Below are positions 10,695 to 22,061 of a DNA stretch of 51,549 bases, one piece after another (position 1 is the first letter of the stretch; each line of letters starts with the position of its first letter). Both the position numbers and the translations under genes were made by a program. The notes under the pieces were generated by a model that ran no database searches, was not told the DNA's origin, and saw only the letters and a list, made by a program, of their open reading frames with translations. Source of the stretch: Lichtheimia corymbifera B2541 (Eukaryota > Mucoromycota > Mucoromycetes > Mucorales > Lichtheimiaceae); assembly GCA_000697475.1 (NCBI GenBank), contig JNEU01000739.1, positions 1-51,549 of the forward strand, in the 5' to 3' direction.

Positions 10695-13667
10695 ATGGAT
10701 ACTAGTCATATAGACACCACGCAGTTGCGTGCGCTTCTAGATGGTGATCAACCAGCCAATATTAGCGGCAAAGTAATCAATGTCGTTCACCATATACCGT
10801 TTGAATGCATTCTTACAACTACGGCCGATATCTCGCACGACAATGAAAATTTGGGCTCCACTGCTATTCGACGCAGCCAACGTCAGTCAAGTCTGTCACT
10901 AGATGCTGCACCAATATCGCAACTTGCTCGTCGTCGCTCTTCATGTCTTGTGCGTCCATCCAACATTGGCGAAACGGGTGCGTGGAAACTTAAACGACGA
11001 CGTGGATACTCAGCCATGAATGCGGGTATCAAGTCCCTCGACAACCATTACAAAACCTTATACATTGGTTCAGTCGGCAACGTTGTAACAGATCAAAGTC
11101 GAGGACACGTCCCAAACGAGCAAGTGACACAGGAAGAGCGTGATAGCTTACGCAAACTCTTGAACTCTGAACATCATATGGATCCGATCTTTATTGATGA
11201 AAACCTGGCATACGGTCATTATGAGGGCTATTGCAAGCAAGGTAAACAAATGGTGAAGTCAAAATGATAAGATACATGGACCCTAATACTTTCTGCTCAA
11301 TTACACAGTCCTTTGGCCGTTAATGCACTATCTTACTTGGGGCGAGAATATCGACGAGAAAAAGTACTGGGAAGCCTATGTGGCGGTTAATCATATTTTT
11401 GCTAAACAAGTTGCTAAGCATTGCGAAACCGGAGATATTGGTAAGATTGTGGGATTCATCATACATTCTTTTATTACTTCATGCTTTACTAAAGTAACTC
11501 TAGTGGTTATCCATGACTATCATCTTTTGCTTGTACCGCAGATGCTGCGAGGCTTGGTGTCACAGATCAAAATAGGTCTTTTTGTTCACACACCCTTTGT
11601 GAGCTCGGAGATTTTCCGGTGTTTGCCACGTGTGTGTCATAACAGCTTAGACGTTATACACGAAAGTTAATATTGGATACGGATTATATAGGTCGCAAAG
11701 ATATACTAACTGGCATGCTTGATGCAAACCTCGTTGCATTTCAGGTGAGGAAGCCTCCTCTTTAACCAGTAAAATTCACGTCTCAGAAGCTAAGCAGCAG
11801 CGAGTACATAGACATATAACTATGCCCGGCATTTCATATCCAATTGTACGCGTGTTCTAGGCTTTGAGTACACACCCACAGGTATCGATGCGAATGGAAG
11901 CATGGTCGGCATCGGGATCCATCCTATCGGCATTGATGTTGACTGGACACGAGCCAATTGCCTCCACAGCGGTGTGCAACCCAAATTAAACGCAATACTC
12001 AGCAAATTCAAAGACAAGAAGATTATTGTTGGTCGTGACAAACTCGATCCCGTTAAAGGTGTTCTCCAAAAGCTGGATTCATTTGAATACTTCCTTGAGA
12101 ATTATCCTGAATGGCGCGACAAGGTTGTTCTGATACAAGTGACCTCGCCTGGAGTTATAGACTCACGACGTCTAGAAACCAAGATGAGCGAAGCCGTCAA
12201 TCGCATCAATAGCAAGTTTGGCTCGCTTGAGTTCCTGCCTGTGCAGCATTTTCATCAACACATTGATCGTGACGAGTTTTACGCCCTGCTTACTGCAGGC
12301 GATGTGATGCTAATCACGCCTACTGCTGATGGTATGAACACCACCAGCCTTGAGTTTATTGTTGCGCAGGAGCGTAGCAAACATAGTCCACTGATCCTAT
12401 CCGAATTCACTGGCACTGCTCGTAGTTTGAGCGCAGCGTTTATTGTCAATCCATTTGATTATGGTGAAGTAGCTGCTGCCATCAACGACAGCTTATCGAT
12501 GAATGATGAGGAGCGTGAAGAGAAGTTTTCAGTAGGTGCCATTGAGTGCTGATGCAAGAAATGAGGAGACTCATATCATGTATTAGGAATTGGATGCATT
12601 TGTCAATGAACACACAGCCGAATATTGGGCCAACTCTCTGGTCAAGGATATCATCTCAAGTGCTAGCAAGGAAACTCACTGGGGCCCGACACCTAAACTC
12701 GAAGTGGAGCGTCTTCATATTGAATATCATGAGTCCAGGAAAAGAATTCTATTTTTCGACTATGATGTAAGTAATGATACCTCCATCACATAGACAGACT
12801 GACGAATTTTTTGGTATAGGGTACATTAACACCGATATGTGAAAAACCTGAAGACGCTATCCCATCTGCACAAACACTAACAGTTCTTGAGAAATTATGT
12901 CACGACCCACGAAATGTGGTGATGGTCGTCTCAGGACGAGATCAGGCATGTGTTGGGAGAAAAACTACCAAGACACAATTTCAGTTAATCTGACAAAGGC
13001 TTATGTTTGAACAGGGAACGCTTGAGAAGTGGCTAGGTCATATCCCAAACATTGGTCTCTCTGGCGAACATGGTTGTTTTATCCGAGACTCTGGCAAAAC
13101 CAAAACCGTCAATATGATGGATCAAATCGACATGACCTGGCGTGATGACGTGTATGAAATCTTCAAGTACTACACAGAGCGTACTCCAGGAAGCTTCATT
13201 GAAACTAAGCGCAGCTCACTGACTTGGCATTATCGAACAGCTGATCCAAAATTTGGGTAAGCCTGTGTATATACCAAACTTAAACCGTGTTATCTAACTT
13301 GCAATATAGTGCCTTCCAGGCAAAAGAATGTCAGAATCATTTGGAGCAATCAGTTATCAACAAGGTCCCAGCCGAGATATTAGTTGGCAAAAAGACCCTA
13401 GAAGTCAGGCCAACGACCATAAACAAGGGCGAAGTAATTAAACGTACTTTAGCTCAGCATCCGGATGCAATGTTTGTCCTTTGCGCAGGAGACGATAAAA
13501 CTGACGAGGATATGTTCCGGGTTCTTGCAAAAATGAAGATTGGAGGCATCAACCAACTTCTTTTCACCATTAGCATTGGCCCACCTGAGAAGCGGACCCT
13601 TGCTGTCTGGCATGTCGAAACACCCAAAGCGTTCAATAATATTCTCGAAAGCATTGTTGATAACTGA
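10695..13667 (+). CDS. TPS2: trehalose-6-phosphate phosphatase, TPS2-type two-domain protein
   Basis: Nine exons (10695-11241, 11309-11440, 11504-11629, 11692-11744, 11812-12531, 12587-12766, 12820-12945, 13015-13256, 13310-13667) give 827 residues in frame. The N-terminal half is a GT20 trehalose-phosphate synthase-like domain (VVIHDYHLLLVPQ, PTGIDANGSMVGIGIHPIGI, GRDKLDPVKGV). The C-terminal half is a HAD-type phosphatase with motif I FFDYDGTLTPI, the SGRDQ segment and motif IV CAGDDKTDEDMF, all key acids present. It should dephosphorylate trehalose-6-phosphate to trehalose in the cytosolic trehalose synthase complex, a stress and spore-carbohydrate pathway. The intact DxDGT motif argues for an active phosphatase rather than a TSL1/TPS3-like regulatory subunit. 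The intron after 12945 appears to use a GC donor. Confidence 0.93.
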
Positions 13668-13728
13668 TTTGGTTCCAATAAATTGTATTTAATGATGGAT
13701 GATGATGAGTGTTATTCTTAGTTTCTAT

Positions 13729-16700
13729 CTACAGTAGCTTCCATTGAGTCTGTTCAATCTTCTCTTTACATGAATAGTGGACAACTATCCCATTTGGGAA
13801 GACGGCAAATACGCTGAAAAAAATGTTCATTAGAGATACAGCATAATATTCACTGCATCACCAGTCATACCTGTTTCCAATACGCTTATTGCATTGAGGA
13901 CACATGCGATCTTCAGTAATTTTGACAGCACGCGATTGAAAATACGTGAGTTGCTCTTCAACCTGTGTATCGGATTTGATCATGTGTCAGTTTGCATCAT
14001 AGGGTCTATTTTTATATTCATACCTGTATCTGCTCAGCCTTCAGCAAGTTTCTAACTATCATGTCCATATTTCTCTTCTTGTTTGTCTCGCGAATGTATT
14101 TCTCAAAAAACGGAAAAAGACCATGTAGACCGGTCGATAAAGGCAATATAGCCAATACCTCGGATGCATTGATATGTGAACCATGGTGTGCCAATAAATC
14201 CAGTGCAGGTTGCAATAAAGGTTGTTCATGATGCTTCGGTTGTAGGTACACCCGTAGTAATGTCAAGTACATTCTTTCACCCTTGACAGGATCCTCGCGG
14301 TAAACTTTGGTGCAATACCTATTCAAAAGCAATACGTTAATTGAGCTCGAACGTGTTTGTTGGCTTATAGCAACTCACTCTTCTGCCATGCTATAGTTCT
14401 TCAACTTGTAAACATATATATCAAGCGCTTGGTCGTGTTGTCCAATACGACTAAGTAGAATAGCCCGCTCCTCATATAAATCTAGACAAGTATTAGCATC
14501 TAATGGCTTATTCCTAAGCAATCCTTTACCTTCCAATGGCAAACGCGGTAGAATTTTTTCAGCACGATAATGTGTGGATTCCATCAGGAAGGCAAGCATC
14601 CTATTTCGCAGCTGGGATCTCTTGGTATCATCTGCGTTTTTCATGATTAATGTCACATAAAACATAGAATTAGCTCGTTGTTTTACCTTGGAGTTGCTCA
14701 TCCGTAATCTTATTCAAATATGCAATAGCCAGCTTATTATGGAAATCAGGAAGCGTGTCACGCAGCTCATGGATGATGTATTCAAGGTACTGGATAGCCA
14801 AATCATCCGATATCGTTTCCAGATGATGCAAGACTTTGTCTCGAGGGAATGTTTCGACTTCAGCAAGGTCATCAATGAAAATCTAAGCAGCCAAATTAAA
14901 TTAATTTGCTACGGAAAGCAGTAGATAAAGGCTTACGTCCATGCCATGTGCTGCGTCCTTTTCTAGTACCCATTTAGAGTATTTGAGTACCAAGTCGAAC
15001 TGCTCTAGCCCTAGACGCTGGAGATAGCGGATTGTTGGTAGCACACCACGCAGTGGTCCTTCGGATTGCCGTCCTAATCTACACAAATGTGAATAAACCG
15101 TTCTCCGCAAGTTATAATTCACTAGAAAAAGTATCCTACCTTTCGAGTAGATCCAAAGCGTGAGAATGTAAACCTTTGCAGTTATACAAATCCACCAGCT
15201 CCTTGTATTTTTTCTTGTCAGATAAAATTGTTTCACATTCTTGTACGTCGCAGTGATTCTGCACACGAAGAAGCGGCCCAACTAAAGCGTCATTCGTCAT
15301 CATATAGGACTTGAGCAAGGCTGTATCAACCAATGTTGCCTGGCGTAGTAGCTTAGCTTCTTCTTCATCCGACTGAAAGTCTCCTGATGCGTTGTATGAT
15401 GAAGAACGCGGCGAACTGGTAGATAATTTCTTTGAAAGTCTTGTCCGCTTCTCGGTTAAAAATCGAATCAAGTATGATACTGCATCGTGCAAGTTCAAGC
15501 CCGTGAGTGAGACAACCTCATTGTGTTTGGTGGCATTCGAGGTTTTACTACGAGCAGACATAATGCTTGCTGGTCGAGCCGATTGTTGTTCTTCAGTAAG
15601 ATCTTCAGCCTTCTTCGCTCGTACTGAGTTCGCTAACGCTTCTTCATCATCCTGTTCTTGATTGTTGCTGCGAGCAAGGCTACCAGATATCATTTCCGGA
15701 TACAGGCTTATGACATCAGCTGGATCAGTATCTAGCTCCTGGAATGTGGCAAGAGCCGTGTCATATTGGCCATGTCGAAACAAATCGTGTGCGTACAGAG
15801 TTCGAATACATTTGAGCTTTTCCTCTTTGTTGTCAACCAATACTGCATCAATCTGTTCTAGTAAGCTTATCGCTTCTCGATATTCCTGCTTCTCTACTAG
15901 TTGGTCGATCTACAAGGAAACTTAGAGCTCTGACCACTACTCCCACTTTTCTTTTGATATACCTGTGTAGTGAAGCTATAGGGAGTTAAACGCCATATTT
16001 GAGATGTGCTTGCAACGTAGACCAATTTTCCTTGGTTTAGAAAACGGGCACTAGGTAGGTCGATCTGCTGAACCAGGGCAAGGCTTTGGATGTTGCGAAC
16101 TTCCACGTGCTTGGGTAGTATAGCAATAACATAAGGGTACGAGTAACCTTGGTCATATTTTGTGAGAAGGCGAGCATACCATGATCTTGATTTTTCTCTG
16201 TACTTTCAACTTACCCATTTGCTCGGGGGTCCCTGACCATTCGATTCCCACTTTCCGTGTTGGAGTCCCATCTAAGCCCAAGAAAATACTGACGTCTTGA
16301 ATGAAAAAAAAAAAGACTCATGAGCCATTACTGCCATTGCACTACCCTTTTTCCGTCTCTGCTTACGATCACGAGCAAGTAGCATTTCATTGTTGGGTAT
16401 CTTGGTGACCATTGGTTTCCCTCCTCGCGAACCAATAGACATGTTGTATAAGCTGTTCAATGTGCTCATTGGTCCCGCTTCAGATGGCCCGGTAGGTGCA
16501 AAGAGTTCAGTGAGCCGCTCCCCTTCTACATCCATCAATGCATATTCTGTTGCAAAGCCTAGGCAAATCTTGGTGTTTCCAACCCAAGACATTGCTTTGA
16601 TGCGATCTGGTATATTCAATTCCTTTTGAAAATACATGTCAATGTTCATTCCCGGAAAAATACAACATAGCAATGTATCACGTTACCTTTGTCTCGTAGA

Positions 16701-17332
16701 ATTCCGTATCTTTCCATACAAAAACAAGTAGTTTCTTCCGTAACGCTACAGCTAGGCGTGTCGTGAGCACAGGAATATGGTCCTTGGATCTCTCCACCAT
16801 GGTTTGTATTGCAAACATATTTGCACCCTTCGTCTTGCCCAGCGTCATCCTCAGGTCGAAGGTGCGTAGATCATGCAGGCTTACAAGGCCGTCTGTAACA
16901 TAAAGCGAAAGCTTCAATGATGCTGTCGTTTATAATACAAAAAGGTATACTTGTACCAGAGAGAGAGACGAGACAATCGATTTCTTTAATGATATCAAGT
17001 TGTTCAATAGGACGCTTCGAGAAACTCTTGACAGTATTGACCAAGGTCACTTCGGGTACTTCGTTATCATCGGCCACTAAAAATACATCTTGCGTTTAAT
17101 ACAGTTTATACTCGGTCATTAGATATTGCAATGCGTACCAAGAGGTTCCTTTATGTCGTAGACTAGTAGTTGCCCTACAGCAGTTCCAATCAAGAGACGA
17201 TCGCCTACAAAGCTATTGTTAAACGACCAATTTATCAGAATAAACTCAGTGCTAGGGATTACTATGCGCAAAGATGGATTCAATGCGGTTCACTTTGTCG
17301 ACAACTGTGGTTACTTGAAAGGCATCGTGCAT
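13729..17332 (-). CDS. VPS39: VPS39/VAM6 subunit of the HOPS tethering complex
   Basis: Fifteen exons on the minus strand add up to exactly 919 codons plus stop. The start MHDAFQ at 17332 matches the conserved N-terminus of VPS39 proteins, and the first exon is only 70 nt (17263-17332). The N-terminal part is a CNH/beta-propeller region (to about 15960), followed by the long helical clathrin-repeat part (major exon 15140-15909) and a C-terminal zinc-ribbon-like segment (CPQCNKRIGN, then SVFAVFPNGIVVHYSC) near 13760-13900. VPS39 links Rab7/Ypt7 to HOPS and promotes vacuole and late-endosome fusion. Residues around 15360-15700 form a Ser/Glu-rich insert, probably disordered. It is convergent with the trehalose gene, only 61 bp between stop codons. 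Confidence 0.93.
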
Positions 17333-19753
17333 CTTGCCAACGCGTGTGGGTGTTTATAGGAGAGCTATGTTGTTGCAGTAGACCGCATAAAGTGCCACAT
17401 CCGCGCTTTACATGTGATGTGGAAACCCCGACTGGTATCATGACACACTTTAGCAACAACCAAATAAGAACGGGGTGCGGATGCTCATGAACATTACCAT
17501 TTGTCGGGTTGCTTCATTCTTATATACACAACCAATGAACCCAAGTGGCAAATGAGATAGTCTTGCACCTAGAAAATCGCTGGAGGTTGCAACCATCCAA
17601 TCACACGTCCACCCACACTTAGCATGAAGGTCGTTGCATATCACTTCCTCCTCCCTGTCCCGATGTTATATCAACCAATAACCAGGTATGGTTCTTTTAG
17701 TTTACGACATCATGTACAAAAGAAGGGTCACTCCAACACATTGTCGCATGCCATGGTCATGAAACAAGTGCTCAAAATATAGTTTTCACCGGCCCATCAC
17801 TGACCTTATTTCTCGATGCCAGTATTTGATGACAAAAACCATGAGTATAAAAGACATTATCTATTATCGGAAATGTACAAATTCAGTATACAAAGAAAAG
17901 GAGATAGAAATGACAGTAACGGGAATAGCAAGTAAAGAAAGTCAATAAAGGAAAGACCAGCAAAAGAATGGAAAGGAATGTAGTTAAAGGATTGGATTGG
18001 GATAAAATCCATGTGGTGTTAATATTCAATCCTTCGTAATCAACTTACCGTGTATTGCATGATAATGGCGTTGTTCAAAAGAGGGCACCGTGATAAGATG
18101 GGGAAAGCAAAGGCAGTTTTGGGATCGTGTACTTGTTAATACGACCTGGCAAGACGACATTTTACAACTGGATCTGGTGTCTTACCGCCCAAGAGCTACC
18201 ATGATTGCTGAGAGAAAAATTGATATTTAAAACGTTTCCATGTTTGACGAGCGGGAACTCGATACCCGTAACGCTACAAGGTGCAAAGCAAAGAAAGTGA
18301 TGTTCAGGCCACCTACAACATAAAAACGTCTAAAATGAGTACATGAAGCATAGCTGAAATGGATAAGCAAGAATACAAACCACAGGAGATTTGAATGAAA
18401 TTAGATGGGGTGTGTTCAATATTTATACTGTTTCTCAATGAACATGGTCTTGGGTAGGGAGAAAAAAGCATGCATTTGTCAATGAACATGACCCCGGATA
18501 AGGAGAATAAAACTGTTCTTTCATGAATCACTAACAGGGTGAGAAGGAAACAAACAAGAAATGGTACTTTTTTGGGGCATTGCGTGAATCTGCTGTCACC
18601 AAACGAGTATATAGTTAGGGATAACATGGTAAAATCGGCTTCATAGCCACATAATTGACGTGTTCAGCGAACATGTGTGTTGTTGGTAAAGGAGTCCATG
18701 CTTTGTTGAGCACAAGGAACTAAATGCGTCATTGTTACCTCAAGATTGTAGAGGTTAAGCGCCGGGAACGAGAAAAAAAGAGCATTTAGGGGACCAGGTC
18801 ATGCACCCAAAGTATCCTAAGTAGCGAGGGGAAAAAAGAGAAGTGGAAAAATCAACATCTCAAAAAAATAGTGCTTATGCATGGAGTATTGTACGTATGA
18901 GGTGGGAATGGCGTATCACTGTTAGTTCGTGAATTCATCATGGAGCAAGAGAAATAAAGGAGTGTGTGGGGTCAGCACATGAACCAAATCTATCCCGAGT
19001 AGCGTGAAAAACATGTTGTTTATGCATGGAGTATGTATGAGATAAGGACGATGTATCATTCTTGGTGAACGAATCCATACCTCATGGAGCACGAAAAAAC
19101 AGGGAATGTGGGAATAAAGGGTATGTTGGGCTCTTTTGAATTAAAACTATCTCGTGCTGTGAGGACATGGCAAATCCTGCGTATCGACTCACATGGCCAC
19201 GTGTAGTAGAAAACCTGCCGGTGATGCATGAATGTATATCATTCACACTTATAGGCAGCATAAACACAAGAACTACTAGGAGCTACGAACCATGATGGCG
19301 CGTCGAGAATTGACGCAACTTACAAGAACATTGACGGTGTAGTGACTTTGTAACGATATGAAACCATCGCAAGTTACCTTCTGTGAACAACATTGATTAT
19401 TCTAGTAACAGTTAATGGTTATGAATTATCATTCGAAGGCATCAATAAACGCTGGAACTTGAATTTTAACAAGCTGGGAAGTGTACCTTCATGCCCAAAC
19501 CTTCGCCAGGTTCGAGCTGGCCTCAAATTAAGTCTCAGTTCTGTTCTTATACTGTAGATCACGATCATTATTCCTAACATAACAATAATAGCTTATATCC
19601 AGAGTAATTAACAATGACTTAAAATAAATTATATTTCTTCTAAATAGAAAACAAGATGCGTTTTACTCGACGGGTAGCTTGTGTGGGAGAAAAATAGATA
19701 ACGAGATGCAGAATAATATATGAAAGTAGCGGAATTGGAAAGATGAAGGATGA
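17333..19753. other. gene-poor interval with diverged repeats
   Basis: About 2.4 kb without a convincing gene. The part from about 18420 to 19140 contains degenerate repeated text: a motif like CAATGAACATG followed by a GGATAAGGAGAATAAAA-like run occurs near 18435 and 18480, and longer blocks with TTATGCATGGAGTA and CATGGAGCA(A/C)GA recur near 18875 and 19020. The final 60-100 bp would be the 3-prime untranslated region of the homeobox gene. No domain or exon chain is visible. Confidence 0.45.
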
Positions 19754-21131
19754 TTAAAAGGAAGAATCAGGATTTGTCCAGCCAAAGTCAGTCGCAAGGG
19801 GAAGGCTTTGGTGTCGCCATGAGGGGCCGAGAAGGGCGTCGTCAAAGGCTGAAGGAGGAGGAGGTGCTGGTATACCTGCTGCAGCAGAGGGGTCATCGAA
19901 ACGTGTGATTTGGCATAGGTGGTCATCATTACTAGCTAATGCGAAAAGATCGTTACGTAAATCTCCACAGAGGCCTCGAATAGAATGACGTAGGATAACA
20001 GAAGCTTGCATTCCTTCAGTAAAGTCACTGCACTGAATCCAGGTGCTGTCATTCTCCATGAAAAACAAGGGTGCTTCAGCAAGATCGATGTGCATTTCTG
20101 CAGATAAGTCATCACCCAATGGTATGACATCAATTGCAGCTACACTATCAAAGGCCACTACCATCTTGAAGTGGTAATCGCTATCACGAATGTGCCATGC
20201 AAAAACACGTTCGCCTGCATCATAGTGACACACCAAATCATGCAACGTGATCCTCATGCGATGCCATGTTCCAATCGTAAGAGAGCTTGCCGTGATAATT
20301 CCAGTGGATATGGTCATTTCTGGTAACAAAGAGGAAGATGGGGCAGGTTCACTATCTATATTCGTATATGGAAAGTCAGTTAGACTAATCACCATCATAG
20401 TTTTTGATCCTACCAGTACGACGAACGTGGGGATCAACCATAATCTCACTGGTAGAACCAGAAGGTACATAAGGTGGCGGCGTCGATATGTTTTGATGAT
20501 GGTGGTATACATTCGAGGTTGTCCTGCTGTTATTATCAAGCGAACCAGCTATTGGTGGTGTAGGACAGACACTGTTGGTGATCGAGTTCGTACCACTCAT
20601 CGGGAAAGGCGTTGCTAATGGATACAGAGGTAACGCAGTAGCAGTGGTGATAGATGATGGATTATAGTGATGATGATGATGATGTGGATGTGGATGTGGA
20701 GGCGGTGGCGGTGGTGGTACACCAGCAAACGGAGGCGGAGGCATCGGTGCGGACATGTCTGAGCTCCAGGCACGCTGTATAGGTACTTTGGCTGATTGCG
20801 ACCGCTGTGGCAGCCAATATGGCTGCTGGGCATACATTGCTGCTTCCGCATACAAACGAGCTTTGGCTGCTTCTTGTTCCTCACGCATCAATGCTCGTTT
20901 TTGAAGCATCTTAACCTTGGCTCGTCGATTTTGAAACCAAATTTGTATCGATCTCTCAGGCATTTGCAACTTTTGGGCGAGCTGCTTACGCATCTTGCTA
21001 TCCGGTGTAGCACTAAGTGCAAACGTTTCTTCGAGGATTGTCAGTTGTGATGGTGTTACGCGAGTGCGTTTTTTTGGTTGGGAGGATGGTGTATTGGCGG
21101 CGGGAACAGGTGATTGGTTGGAATCGTTCAT
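19754..21131 (-). CDS. homeodomain transcription factor with fungal C-terminal domain
   Basis: Two exons (21131-20414 and 20355-19754) encode 439 residues. A homeodomain sits at about residues 20-78 (KKRTRVTPSQLTILEETF through IWFQNRRAKVKML), with the helix-3 residues W, F and N that contact DNA. It is followed by Pro- and His-rich runs (near 20690-20720) and a C-terminal block starting LTIGTWHRMRI that resembles the domain following the homeodomain in fungal Phx1/HTF1-like regulators. It is therefore a nuclear DNA-binding regulator; in ascomycetes the related proteins act in conidiation, stress or stationary-phase responses, but the role here is not known. Upstream lies about 930 bp shared with the divergent coiled-coil gene. 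No exact orthologue can be named from the sequence alone. Confidence 0.85.
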
Positions 21132-22061
21132 AATGAGGAGGACTGAGGAATTGAAAGGAATGTGAAGGAATGACTGGAGATAATTGCAAGTGTGTTAAAG
21201 GACTGACTACGAGGACAAGGCCATATAGAGAAGGGGTAAGGGAAAGAGAGGGTGGCGCTAAAAGATCACTTGTGAGGCCGACTCGTTTTCCTACTGTCAC
21301 ACAAGCACATCCGGTCTTTGATTATCTACACGTTAACTACTGTTACGTGAATCATCAGAACATAGACTACGTGATTCATGTCCCGTTCCGATAAATAAGA
21401 TCATTATGATGCTGCAACAAGCACGTTTATCAAACCACAATAATACAATGAGTAGCTTCTGTTGTTCAAATCCAATTGGTGAAAGGGCATATGCTTCTTT
21501 AATGTCCTGAAAAGAAGCATTTTTATCAAGCGAAGGTATGAAACAGCAAGCTGCTAAAGGGGTGGTTATGCATGAAAGCTTTGTAGGTCTGTTTTATACA
21601 TGGTATTATATACAAAACTATGGCATAATCATGATGACGTTTTTATTGATGGGTGAGTGCTTATCTTGGCAGCCATCCGCATGAGCCTGCATTATTTTGG
21701 CAAGGAGACGTGCAAAGGAGAAATAAATTGCACAAAAACATTACTCATTACCAAGTACATACAGCTTGCTATGATGCATTCACCAGCTATGACGGTAAAA
21801 TGTGTGTAGACACCTGTAATAGATATTGTGGGGTTGTAAAAAGGACTTGGATGTGTTCCTCGTGATGAACAATACATCGGCATTTGGGACCTAATCAAAA
21901 TGGGTTTTCCAAAACGGACTCCGATTGATCGTCCTTGTCCCCCTATCATGCGTACCCCTTTTCAGCACACACTGCGCAAGAGTAGACACGCTCTTCTTCT
22001 CTTCTCTTTCGCAGTGACTTAACTACCAGATACATTCACTTCATACGATATATACAGCCGA
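21132..22061. promoter_or_regulatory. long divergent intergenic region
   Basis: About 930 bp separates two divergent starts (homeobox at 21131 minus, coiled-coil adaptor at 22062 plus). I see no coding signal. Such a spacer is long for this window, where most neighbours are much closer, and may hold the regulatory sites of both genes. I could not identify specific binding motifs. Confidence 0.35.

Noticed and set aside
19505..19521. A perfect T-arm-like hairpin (GCCAG, GTTCGAG loop, CTGGC) suggesting a tRNA gene on the plus strand
   Set aside because: The 7-bp acceptor partner, D-stem and a sensible anticodon arm are not present at the required distances upstream; only the T-arm half looks right.
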